Translations under genes and position numbers: made by a program | From: Acrasis kona | Taxonomy: Eukaryota; Heterolobosea; Eutetramitea; Acrasida; Acrasidae | Assembly (NCBI GenBank): GCA_026419775.2 | Contig: JAOPGA020001602.1 | Location: 1-64,000 of the forward strand | Length of the DNA stretch: 64,000 bases | Direction: 5' to 3' | Notes under the pieces: model-generated | The model's input: only the letters and a program-made list of their open reading frames with translations | What the model was told of the DNA's origin: nothing | The model's database searches: none | Part shown: positions 52,781-63,324 of the stretch, in pieces | How the letters are laid out: each line of letters opens with the position of its first letter | Position numbering within the stretch: the stretch's first letter is position 1

Positions 52781-53041
52781 TATTTTTGTTTAAAAAACTG
52801 ATATGGTCCATGAACCAACCTTGAATTCTGACTCTGCTTACATCATGACATTTCAGAGGAATCAGAGCATGCAACAAATATTAGATCATGAAGGTATTAT
52901 ATTTTTGCGAAGAAATGATACACGTGTATCACATTGCATGACAAGGTATTAATCTAAAAATAATGACGTGATAGGTGATTGGTCAATCTAATCAATTCCC
53001 CCATGGGTATAATTGTTAATTGACATTTGAAAACATTCGTA

Positions 53042-54095
53042 ATGCCACCACCCCCACCCCCACCTGGACCACCTCCCCCAGTTTCTAAAGGTAACAACAG
53101 TAATATTAGTTTATTTACTCATATGTGTAGCGCCACCAAAGCCCGCACCGGTAGATCTTTTGTCTGACATAAGGAAGGGGAAAAAATTGACAAAAGTTCC
53201 AGAATCAGAGAAGAAGGAACCACTTACTCCTCATCAGCTTGCAAAGCAGTCGTCTGCGCCATCAGGAGGGACAAATGTTGGTTCCACGGGTGGAGCACAG
53301 TCAGCAAGATCAGCCCCAGCACCAGCTGGTGGAGGAGATTTTATGGCACAAATCTTGGCCAAAAGAAATCAAATGAATTCCGGTAAAGCACCTACGACGT
53401 CTTCACCATCTTCACCACCACCCTTTAATAAACCACCACCACCAACTACTCCATCACCTTCCACTTTAAACAAACCAGGACCGCCACCAATTCCTAGTTC
53501 AAAGCCGTCGCCACCACCAGTGCCGTCGTCTCTTTCAAGTCGTACACCGCCACCACCCCCTTCTGTGCAATCTAAACCTTCTCCAACATTTTCAAAACCT
53601 CCACCACCTGCGTTGCCAGGAAGCAAACCTAATTCAAGTCCAGTAAGTCCTATACCTACACTTAGACCACCTGCACCACAATTGCCAACCAAGCCAGAGT
53701 TATCTCCTCGTCGCATGGCACCAGAACCACCGACTAACAAACCACCGCCACCTCCTTCAAGGGCTGCATTAAACACAGTACAAGTCAGTGGTAGTTCATC
53801 TGGTCCATCTTCACCCTCAGTAGTAACACCACCTCCTAAACCATCAAGTGCTCCTCCACTGAAACCTAGCATTGGTGCATCACCTTCTTCAATTTCAAAG
53901 CCATCGTGGGCGCAAAGAGATAAAGAGGAACCAAAACCTACTCCATCATGGATGAAGCCAAAAGAAAATGTAACGCAGGAGAAAAAGAGCGTAGTAGATA
54001 CCGAGGCTTTGGAAATGTTAGAAGCATTGTTGAAAAAGGGATACTTGACAGAAATCGAGTTCGCGACAAAAAAGAAAAAAGCAATGGGGAACTAA
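53042..54095 (+). CDS. WIP/verprolin-like WH2 protein with C-terminal SHOCT-like motif
   Basis: Two exons (53042-53090, 53131-54095; 40-nt intron) give 337 residues. The start is MPPPPPPPPGPPPPVSK followed by APPKPAPVDLLSDIRKGKKL and TKV: a profilin-binding polyproline run and then a WH2 actin-binding motif, the exact start of WIP/verprolin (PPPPPPP...LLSDIQKGKKLKK). A second FMAQILAKRNQM at ~95 may be a further weak WH2. Residues ~105-270 are proline-rich with many SH3/EVH1-type PPPP and KPxPPP sites. The end, ALEMLEALLKKGYLTEIEFA followed by TKKKKAMG, matches the SHOCT motif (short helical oligomerisation tail), where animal WIP has its WASP-binding segment. The protein should link monomeric actin, profilin and SH3 partners at the cortex. 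Confidence 0.85.
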
Positions 54096-54311
54096 ATGTA
54101 TAATAATTGTTGAATCATAAACTTTGTTGTTGTTGTTAATTGACAATTATCTGAGTTTGTTATTTATCCAACACATAAGTAGCTTCTATAAGAGCTCAAA
54201 CGACATACTTGCTCTGCGGGTCTTCCTTTTAGTCCGCTGGTTCATAGATGCATTCCCACCTCATAATTATTTTCGGTTGTGAAATCGATTCATAATTTAT
54301 TAATACACACG

Positions 54312-57300
54312 ATGTCCGCTTTAGATGACTTGGTGAACAAGTTGCCATGGAAGAGGACACCACCAGGTAACAGGACAATTTATATGGATCATTATCGCAG
54401 CAACAAAGAAGGCAAATTTTGTTCGAACAGAAGTAAGAAAATACGGCATTTGAATTCTAACTTCCAGTTTCGACGTCAAAGTACAATGTAATTACGTTTC
54501 TTCCAAAAAATCTATTGGAACAATTCCTCCGCTTGGCGAACTTGTACTTTTTAATTATATGTTTAATACAAATCTTCTCGGGACTATCACCAACGGGGAA
54601 GTGGGGAACAGTGGTACCACTAGGGATAATTGTGTTCCTACAAATGTTAAAAGACATTTATGAAGATTTTGTAAGTCCGCCGCCACATCCAATCCTCATT
54701 GAACTTTTTAGCATCGATACAGATCAGACCAAGTCCTCAACAACCAAAAAACAACGCTCATTACAAAAAATACCATCGGCGGGCAACAAATCAATTGGGA
54801 TCAGGTGAAGGTCGGTGATGTCATTCAAGTGTTCCAAGATGAACCAATCCCAGCCGATCTAATATTCTTGTCGTCAAACTCGCCCAATTCAAAGTGTTTT
54901 GTCGAGACATCCCAACTAGATGGAGAAGCCAACTTGAAAACCAAAGACTCCGTCCAACTCTTCTTAAGCACCCCAGGGAAGGCTATAAAAATAGAATGCG
55001 AGGGACCAAATAAGATGCTTTATGAATTCAACGGAAACATTGAAAGCGAAAGCGAACACATCAAACATCCACTAACATGCGACAATTTATTACTTCGCGT
55101 ATGTTTTTGATCTTTCCACACTTTTCATCTTTTGCAGGGATCTACCTTAAAAAACACGGATTGGATTCAAGGAGTGGTGGTCTATACCGGAAAACACACC
55201 CGAGTCATGATGAACAGTCGACAACTTCCACACAAGAGCAGTAAATTAGAGAGCCTGACTAATCATTTTGTAATTTGGTTGTTTATTGTTCAGGTCGCCA
55301 TCAATTTGATTGGCGCCGCATTTTCGGTGCGTTGGGTGGCGGACAATAGGACTACCTGGTATGTGATGCGCGACTTTTACGAGAGCAACGAGTTGGTTTA
55401 TGTAAAAAGCTTCATTAACTCTTTCATGTTGTATGGTCAATTTGTTCCTCTTGCATTGTATGCTACTCTTGAAATTGTTCGTCTGTTTCAAACAAGGTTT
55501 CAAATTGAACAGGACGTCCAAATGTATCATGACAATAGCGGCGTGGGGTTGATTGCAAAATCGAGCTCATTGACTGATGATCTGGGCCAAGTCGAGTTTT
55601 TGTTTGCCGATAAAACAGGTACGCTTACCTGCAATAAAATGAAACTAGTTGGTGTGGCTTTGCCCAACGGTAAAATTTATGATGATTTGTTTGATTGTGA
55701 TGATAAGTGTAATGATTTGTTCCGAGCGTTGAGTATTTGTCACTCGGCGACGGCAGATAACAGGTCCGCGACCATAAGTTATCAATGTCCATCTCCTGAT
55801 GAGTTTGCTCTTGTCACGGCTGCCGCTCAGCATGGCTTCCGTCTATTAAGTGGTTCTGATAATATCATGACCATACAGTGTGCTCATAACGGAAAAAATC
55901 TTGTGTTTGATGTCATGTGTGTGCTAGAATTTTCTTTTGAGAGGAAATGCATGAGTATTATTGTAAAGGACAGAGAAACCGATTTAATACACTTGTTTTG
56001 TAAAGGCGCAGACTCTGTTTTGTTGCCAAAGTTGATACAAAAAGGCAACACAAATGCTCTTGATTTCTTCTCAAATCAAGGTCTGCGCACTCTAGTTGTT
56101 GCTCATCGTCAAATATCCCCACAAGAATATGATGAATGGTACGTCAACCATTATGTGCCTGCGTCTACACATATCGGAGTGGAGAGGGCTCTACTTATGC
56201 AGGAATCCATGCAGTTGATTGAAATTAACCTAAACTTACTGGGAGTGACAGCTATAGAGGACAAGCTTCAAGAACAAGTTCCAGAGACAATCGAGAAGTT
56301 GTGTAAGGCAGGCGTCAAGGTATGGATGTTGACTGGTGACAAACAAGAGACTGCAGTGGTGATCGGCAGATCGTGCCGCATCTTACAGCAAGATTACAAA
56401 ATTTGTATACTGAGTGATTGTAAAAACATCACCGATTTGTTAACTTTAATTATTGAAGAAAAAAAAACAAAACCCGACGCCGTTGTAATTGACGGTTCAG
56501 CTTTCCAACTACTTATAGATAACTATAAAAATAATAAAGGTCCCATGGTGTGTTTCCTACAATTGTGCATTAGCTCAAAAAGAGTTATTTGTTGTAGAGT
56601 GAGCCCTGACCAAAAAGCCTTCATAGTAAGCATGGTGAGGAAATACATTCCATCATGTATCACGCTGGCTATTGGAGATGGTGCCAACGATGTGGGCATG
56701 ATCAGAACGGCTCATCTGGGCGTCGGCATTATTGGACAAGAAGGTAGACAAGCCAGTAATGCAAGCGATTACTCCTTTGCTCAGTTCAAGTACTTGTCTA
56801 GATTACTTCTTGTGCATGGAAGATGGAACTATAGAAGAATAAGCAAGGTTATCTTGTTTAGTATATACAAGAGCATAGCAGTCAACTTCATGCAGGTGTG
56901 GTTCTTTTTGTTTAACGGGGCGAGCGGCAGCTCAATGTTTGAACCATTCATTTTAACATTGTATTACACTGTGTTCACTGGCCTTCCTATTGGTTTTTAC
57001 GGCTTGTTGGACAAGGATGTAAAAGACTCGAACTTGGTCAAATTCCCAGAACTATACACACACGGCTCACAAAACTATCACTTGAACTTTACAGTGTTTT
57101 TTTGTTATACTCTGAACTCGTTTTATCATTCTTTCCTTTGTTTCTTTGTTCCATACATGTGTTATATCGGGGGAGAAGCTTTCTTCCACAATGGATACTC
57201 TGTTGATTTGGACAGTTTTGGTTTGGCATCTTATACAAGTGTGTTGGTGGTGACTACATTAAAGTTGGCATTGGAGACGAGTCACTTTACAATAATCAAC

Positions 57301-57720
57301 CACCTTGTTTGTTGGGGAAGTCTTTTAAGCTTTTTTGTTGTAACTGTTGTTTATTGTGCTATTCCGGGACCGTTTTATCTTGGATTCATGAACAGTGCCA
57401 GCACTGCATTATTCTGGTTAACAATAATCTTAACAGTAGTGGCCTGTTTGCTGCGAGATATATTCTGGAAAGCTTGTAAAAGAAATGTTTGGTTGTTTAG
57501 ACAGTTATATCACAAACTACAAGAGTATGATCGTTTAAACCAGATACCGGGTGAGGATGTTAGTTATGATTATACCAAAGGTCTCCAACCACCAGTTAGA
57601 AGGATCAAGCATAGAGCTTGGTTCTTTACATCTGATTTATCTAACGAAACAGATACAGATGAAACATATGATGTAAGCATCAATACAATTCATGATGAAG
57701 AGAAGAGTTTGTTACAATAA
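54312..57720 (+). CDS. P4-type ATPase (phospholipid flippase)
   Basis: Four exons (54312-54432, 54468-54670, 54712-55098, 55138-57720; introns 35, 41 and 39 nt) give 1,097 residues. Family motifs: STSKYNVITFLPKNLLEQF and RLANLYFLI at the N-terminus, the phosphorylated Asp in DKTGTLTCNKM, KGADSVLLP, MLTGDKQETA, GDGANDVGMI and the C-terminal GFYGLLDKDV region. The TM4 motif reads FVPLALYATLE where most P4-ATPases have PISL, and the actuator loop reads LDGEANLK instead of DGETNLK; the Glu needed for dephosphorylation is kept. The protein should move aminophospholipids to the cytosolic leaflet, usually with a CDC50 partner, which is not in this window. Confidence 0.95.
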
Positions 57721-57923
57721 ACTATTTTTTGTGCTAATTGAAATTTTTATTGACTTGATTTAGATCCACACTTCGTAGAAGTGCAAATGTATCATTGGGC
57801 ACATAGGATCTATTAGCAGGTTTTCCGACCGAACTCCGTGTATGTTATATGTAACAAGATAAAATATAGAATTGAAACAGTCACGGACAACCGGACTTGT
57901 TGACGGACCAAAATTTTATGAAT

Positions 57924-59354
57924 TTATTTCCATACGTTAAAAAGTACTGCGGCGTGTATTGGTTTGTCTTCACGACCCTTCACATTAAGGTGATATTTTG
58001 TTCCATCTTTGTTCCACTCTGCACTTGTCTTGAGGTCATCAATATATATACTACCAAGGGGACCAGACACTATAGGAAACACAGATGAATTCTGAACATC
58101 ACCCGATAGCATTATGCTTATATCTTTAAATGTTGTTCTAGGCACAGTTGGGTAAACATCAATTAAATTATGTAAAATCCGTTCACAGCTCTTTACATCA
58201 TCTCCACATTTATAAACACCACAAATGTTTTGAGGAAAGATTTTTAATCCGAAACCACTAGATGCAAATGAGGCATAAACTTCGCCATCGCCTGCCCGGT
58301 CAATCACACAAGAGATTTCGCATTTAAAATCACCAGCAATTTGTATGAAATTATGAACAGAATTAGATGTTGGAACAAAGGCGGAGAAGGAGGTCATGGG
58401 TGGATTATGTTCTACTCTCTTCACATTCTCTAAAAACAACTTGTCTGATGTAAGATCTTGTTTAGGGTTGGTCGTTACATTGGAGATGAGAAGAGTGGTA
58501 ACAGGACCTTTTGTGGGATTATAGAAAGAAGTCAAAATTTTCCCACTTGAGAATATACCGCTGCCAGAGTTTCGTCCTGTAAAGCCTGAGTTAGATGCTA
58601 AAAGGTTTATATTGTGCTCATAAGAGAATCCTTGGAAGTTTTGCACGGCATAATTGATGGGAGGCATGTTTACCCACCATGAAGAGAATAGAAAGTCTGT
58701 TGTACCCTTCTTCAGGATGAAGCGAGATGGTGACTGGAATTGAATGTCAAAACAAATCATTAAACCAAATTCAACACCAAACCATGATTTGAAAGTTTTT
58801 GGTTCTCCATCACCAGCGTCAAACTGTCTTTCATAGTATAAGTGAGACTTGTGGTACTTTTGTAAAATTGATCCATCCATGTCGAATGCAACCAAAGTAT
58901 TGTATTGATATCTTCCGTCGTCTGGGCACTTTGAATCTGTTATTTTTGAACAATAAACGACCTCACCCATATTGACGACCAGAATTATTTGATGAATCCT
59001 CGCCATGCAACTAACCCTCTGACTAATTTTGGAATCAAAATTTTGCACTTCTGTGCAAGGATTTGATCCAGGTTCTGAGATGCGTTCCAAAAACGGAAGC
59101 TGAAAGTCTCTTGAGCTCAAGATTGGAGTGTACAATCCATCCTCTGGAAATAGTATGATTTGTGCACCTCGTGTTTTGGCCTCGGATGTGATTTTATCAT
59201 AGTTGTCAAGATTACGAATCATGAGCTCCGACGCATCCTCTCGAGAGTAGAGTTGAAGTTTTGGGGCGATTGGTGCATATTCCACTACTGCTGCTGTGTA
59301 TTGAATCGGGCTACACGCACAAAGTGATATGCACACAATGAGTAATAACAACAT
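57924..59354 (-). CDS. Secreted vanin/biotinidase-like amidase (nitrilase superfamily)
   Basis: The carbon-nitrogen hydrolase triad is present: Glu in ILFPEDGLY, Lys in KYHKSHLYYE and Cys in LMICFDIQF. Together with the long C-terminal beta domain, this is the vanin/biotinidase branch (pantetheine or biotinyl-amide hydrolysis). I place the start at 59354, since MLLLLIVCISLCACSPIQYT is a classic signal peptide; an upstream in-frame ATG at 59453 would put 33 residues in front of it and is a possible alternative. From 59354 the product is 476 residues. Cysteines in the C-terminal domain (CEISCVID, CGVYKCGDDVKSC) fit a secreted, disulfide-bonded enzyme. It may act on pantetheine, either lysosomal or outside the cell. 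Confidence 0.85.
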   Translation of the reverse strand: MLLLLIVCISLCACSPIQYTAAVVEYAPIAPKLQLYSREDASELMIRNLDNYDKITSEAKTRGAQIILFPEDGLYTPILSSRDFQLPFLERISEPGSNPCTEVQNFDSKISQRVSCMARIHQIILVVNMGEVVYCSKITDSKCPDDGRYQYNTLVAFDMDGSILQKYHKSHLYYERQFDAGDGEPKTFKSWFGVEFGLMICFDIQFQSPSRFILKKGTTDFLFSSWWVNMPPINYAVQNFQGFSYEHNINLLASNSGFTGRNSGSGIFSSGKILTSFYNPTKGPVTTLLISNVTTNPKQDLTSDKLFLENVKRVEHNPPMTSFSAFVPTSNSVHNFIQIAGDFKCEISCVIDRAGDGEVYASFASSGFGLKIFPQNICGVYKCGDDVKSCERILHNLIDVYPTVPRTTFKDISIMLSGDVQNSSVFPIVSGPLGSIYIDDLKTSAEWNKDGTKYHLNVKGREDKPIHAAVLFNVWK

Positions 59355-59599
59355 GGTGTTCGATATTTGAAGTTGGTCCAGGATTTTCTTAGCGCTTAAT
59401 CTTTTTTTGGTTAAGATTACAATGAAATGGCAAAATAGATAACGCAATCTCATTTTAATTTTGCAAAGCAGCTCAAGAAGTATACTTCTAGTTCAAATTC
59501 TCTTAAAAATATTTAGCACATTTTCTTTTGTTATAAATTTTTTTAAAACCATGCGCCAAACTTTTAATTCGTTACAATCCCTATTCTTCAAACGTAGAC

Positions 59600-60709
59600 A
59601 TGAGCGACGAGCAGTTGCATAATGCTGTTAAGAATAATGATATTATAACGCTTAAAAGTTTGTTACTTCACGGAGCATATGAACCAAATATTAAGAATAG
59701 AGTAAGTAGCTCTCCACCATCACCACTAACAGCTAAGAATGGAGAAACTCCATTAATTATCGCAGCGATGACTGGGAACTTTCATTGCGCACAACTTATA
59801 AATTCAGATGTTCGCATAGATAGGAATGCAGCAGACAAGGTTGGGTATACAGTGCTATATTTATTTTTAATTGAATCTAGATAGAAAAAAAGAACAGCTT
59901 TGCATTATGCGGCTGAATTAGGACATGTCGATATAGTAGCGCTGTTAATTAATTCTGGTGCAGACACAAAACTGATTTCAAAGAAAGGGGAATCAGCAAT
60001 TCAACTTGCTAGGACAACTGAAATTAAAGAACTAATCGAGGGTACAACTAGGAAGGATATAGAAGTCTCATCACCAGTAGTCTTTCAAAAGTCAGAGTTT
60101 CAGGAGCTTATACATAAATTAGTATCCGTTGAACAACAGAGGTATGATTATGAGCAAAAGCTCATAACTGCCTCAAAAGATATCGATAAAAAGAACACGG
60201 AGAACATGGCACTACAACGCGAAATCCACAAATTAAAGCAGCTACTCTCAAACAAGTATAAGGCCGATTACAAAGATGAAGAACCAGTAACCACATTAGA
60301 GAGAAGAAGTTCAGAGGGACTAATATCAATCAATGGTTTGTCTGTTGATCAAAGCTTGATTGAACAGTACAAAACAGAAATATCCAACCTAGAGAAACAA
60401 AATAGAAAGCTGACAAAGTCACTAGAAAAAAAGAAGAAGGCCATACGGGGTTTTAAATCAAAGAGCGAAGATAGTGACGAGGAGTCTACAGTTTCAACAG
60501 TTTCCAGGGACTCAATCGACAGTAACAAGAGAACAAATCTCCGAGTGGTGACGCCTAAATTCGATGTTGAACTGGAGGAGAAGGAGGACATCATTCTACA
60601 TCTTGAGGGTACTATAAAGAGCCTGAGAAACCAAATAAAAAAGGCCGAGGAGAGGGAGGTCCAATTAAAACAACAAATAATACTAAGTCAAAAAAAAAAG
60701 AAATGTTGA
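59600..60709 (+). CDS. Ankyrin-repeat and coiled-coil protein
   Basis: Two exons (59600-59839, 59885-60709; 45-nt intron with an unusual GTTGGG donor) give 354 residues. Residues 1-~125 form about three ankyrin repeats: LHNAVKNNDIITLKSLLLHG, NGETPLIIAAMTGNFHCAQL, and after the intron RTALHYAAELGHVDIVALLI. The rest is coiled coil (~150-220 and ~305-350) broken by a Ser/Thr-rich acidic linker (SKSEDSDEESTVSTVSRDS) with several likely phosphosites. It ends in a lysine run. The ankyrin part should bind a partner and the coiled coil should dimerise; no specific family is clear. The ankyrin frame match across the intron supports the odd donor. Confidence 0.7.
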
Positions 60710-60741
60710 AAATAAATTGCAATTCACCTTGACAAGTTTTT

Positions 60742-63307
60742 TTACAATTTTGCATTAATCAAGTCCTTCTTTGTTATTACTCCAAGCAATTTACCTTCGG
60801 ACATGACCCATGCATGGCTCAGACCCAGCATACTAAACAAGAAATGTGCTCGGGCTAAAGGCGTCATGACGTGCAATTGGAAGGGAGCAGGATCCATGGG
60901 CACAATCAAAGCACCTTCTTCAATATCCAACCTCTCGGCAACCTCCTCCTCGCCAGTATAAAACGTAACCTTGCGACTAATAAACTCAGTGTCCCCTCCG
61001 CTGACTATGGCCTCCCTATGCATTTGCATTTTTTGGTCATAGTCATGCACAGCAATTTGTAAATGAGTTCTTAACACCGTACCAATCAACACTTTATTAA
61101 ATTCATTCTCAACAACAGGAAAGCTTATCAAATTGCTATCCAACAATTTCTTAAAGTCAGAAACATGATCACTGCTCTCTATGCTTATCAATTTTATTTT
61201 TCTCAACCTCATCAAATCAAAAACAGTTTTATTGTTTATATTTGTGGTGTCCCTGATTTGCGTTAGATAGGGAAGACCTCTCAAGCTCAAAATTTCATCA
61301 TAGATGCCCATGTTGAACAGATTTCCGACAGCAGTGGCTACCACGGTGGCAATCATGATTGGCACCATGTAGCTTAGCTGTCCGGTCAGTTCAAACATGA
61401 TCACGCTGGTCGATAACGTGCGCGTGCTACCGCTGGCGAGTGCTGCTGCTCCCACAACACTAAAACCACCTGGTATACCGCCGCCACCAAAATAGCGTAC
61501 AATCTCTCCCATCAATCTCCCTATGCAAGCACCTGTCGCAAAGACCGGCATGAATACGCCACTGCTTATGGGTTGAGTGATGGATAACGCAGTCAACATG
61601 AACTTTATAATCGTGAACATGATCATGTGAGCGACCATGCGTTGTGTGGATGGAAATACCAATGGCTCAGTGGAGAAGAATTGATTCACCTTTTGTAAGA
61701 CATTTTCGTGACATACGACTTACCACATAATCAGAGTTTTGTCTCAACAATGGATCCATCGGAAACGATAACAGAGCAGTCAACAGAGCAACAATGCCCA
61801 CCGAGACATATCTTGCTCCTCCACCAACAACTACTCTTCGTACGCGTCAGAAATCACTCTCTAAACGTAGTAAACTCACTTATCGCGCATCAAAATACAC
61901 CTCTTGACACAAAAATTAAAAAGAGCACCAAGCAATCCACACATTACGCCCAATAAAATAAACAATGAATATTGAGTGGCCGTGTGCGTGACATCTGGAA
62001 AATTTGTTTTGATGGGACCTTGACTTTTCTTGTTGAAAAACACTACGAAGAGATCAACTCACCTTTTGAGCAAATAAAAGAACAAGGATCCAAATAACGT
62101 ACAAAAAATACTTCTCCATAAGGTACTCACTCTGTAGTAAGTGCTCGTGACCTCTATACTGAACAAAACGCCACCAAAAGGTGCGCCGAAGCTAGCAGAT
62201 ACACCAGCGGCCATAGCTGCTGCTAACAAATTATTTCTTATCAGGTCGTTCTTTATACATTAGCAAAATTGAATGGTCGATTCTCACATTTGCTAATTTT
62301 TTAAATAATGGAAACTTTAGAATTAGAAATGCAATGCAAGGTGAAATGTTTCCTTCTTTTCCAATGGATAATCCTGTCGAGCGTTAATGCATCTTGTCGA
62401 ATGTGGTACGTTACCTGCTCCAAGACCTGCGATTTGACCCATGACCTTTCCGAGAAATGTTCTGAAACTAAGGTAACGATTCATCACGGTTCCGCTCAAA
62501 ATACTTTTCATCTCCTACTACGGTGAATGATCAAGTTGAAGTTGTTCGACTCACAGAGATGCCACTGCCTGCAGAGTATTGCGATATGAGATGAACACAT
62601 GCTGCGCTCAATAGTCCGAACGTGATTGTAAAGGCGATCCATAATAGATAGCTGATGGCGTAAATGTTCGAAAGTTGACTGAAGCGCATGTGTGCTATGT
62701 GAAGGTGAGAAGATGTTGAAAATGTGCGACTCACCATTTTGTAGTTGCTGTATGATGTGATCTAGACCAAAGCTTACCAGAGCGGAACACATGCCGAGAG
62801 TGGCCAAGAATAAAATTTGAGACACAGCGACGCGCGTTACTGATCTCCATAAATACCGTATTGCTCCTCTGAAAAATTTTATATAAACGTGTGTGGTTGA
62901 AATGTCTTGTCCTTGTCTAAATTTGTTACGGATGAATTGGCTCACTAAACAAACCTTAGTTCGGTGTTTTGTTCGCCCTCTGATACTATTGTATCCAATG
63001 GACTTGATGATGTGTTTCTGCTTTGTATTTTTCTGGTATATTTTTCCTCCTCCTCTTCTGATTCCAAATAACTACTATAATAATCTGTACTACGAAATCG
63101 TTCTCTTGTTTGGGGTGATATGGTACGTGCGCTCAAGCGTCTGTTGGGTGTGTTCATGTTAGCAAGGAGATTTGGGTCGCTTAGACTCTGCGGTGAATTA
63201 CTCGCAATTTTCATAGACGATCGAACTCTCCTAACCTTTGTCGGCAACGTGAGTGCTGGTACATCTATCGAAATGCCATCCTTCGGCTCCTCTTTGAGGT
63301 CATCCAT
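60742..63307 (-). CDS. CLC-type chloride channel, CLC-1/2-like
   Basis: Nine exons (63307-62955, 62868-62735, 62694-62555, 62514-62415, 62373-62288, 62250-62063, 62023-61880, 61835-61724, 61689-60742) give 734 residues with all phases consistent. Introns are 32-42 nt except the first (86 nt). Selectivity segments: GSGISEMKSIL (usual GSGIPEMK), GLSIGKEGNIS (usual GLxxGKEGPFVH, gating Glu kept) and SSGVFMPVFATG. GGVLFSIEVTSTYY lacks the second, proton-carrying Glu of CLC exchangers, so a channel rather than an antiporter is predicted. Two CBS domains end the protein (~590-734). The N-terminal 120 residues are disordered and acidic/Ser-rich. Its ATG is 17 bp from the diverging gene's ATG. CBS domains suggest nucleotide control. 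Confidence 0.9.
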
Positions 63308-63324
63308 TTCGGAAAATTTACAAC

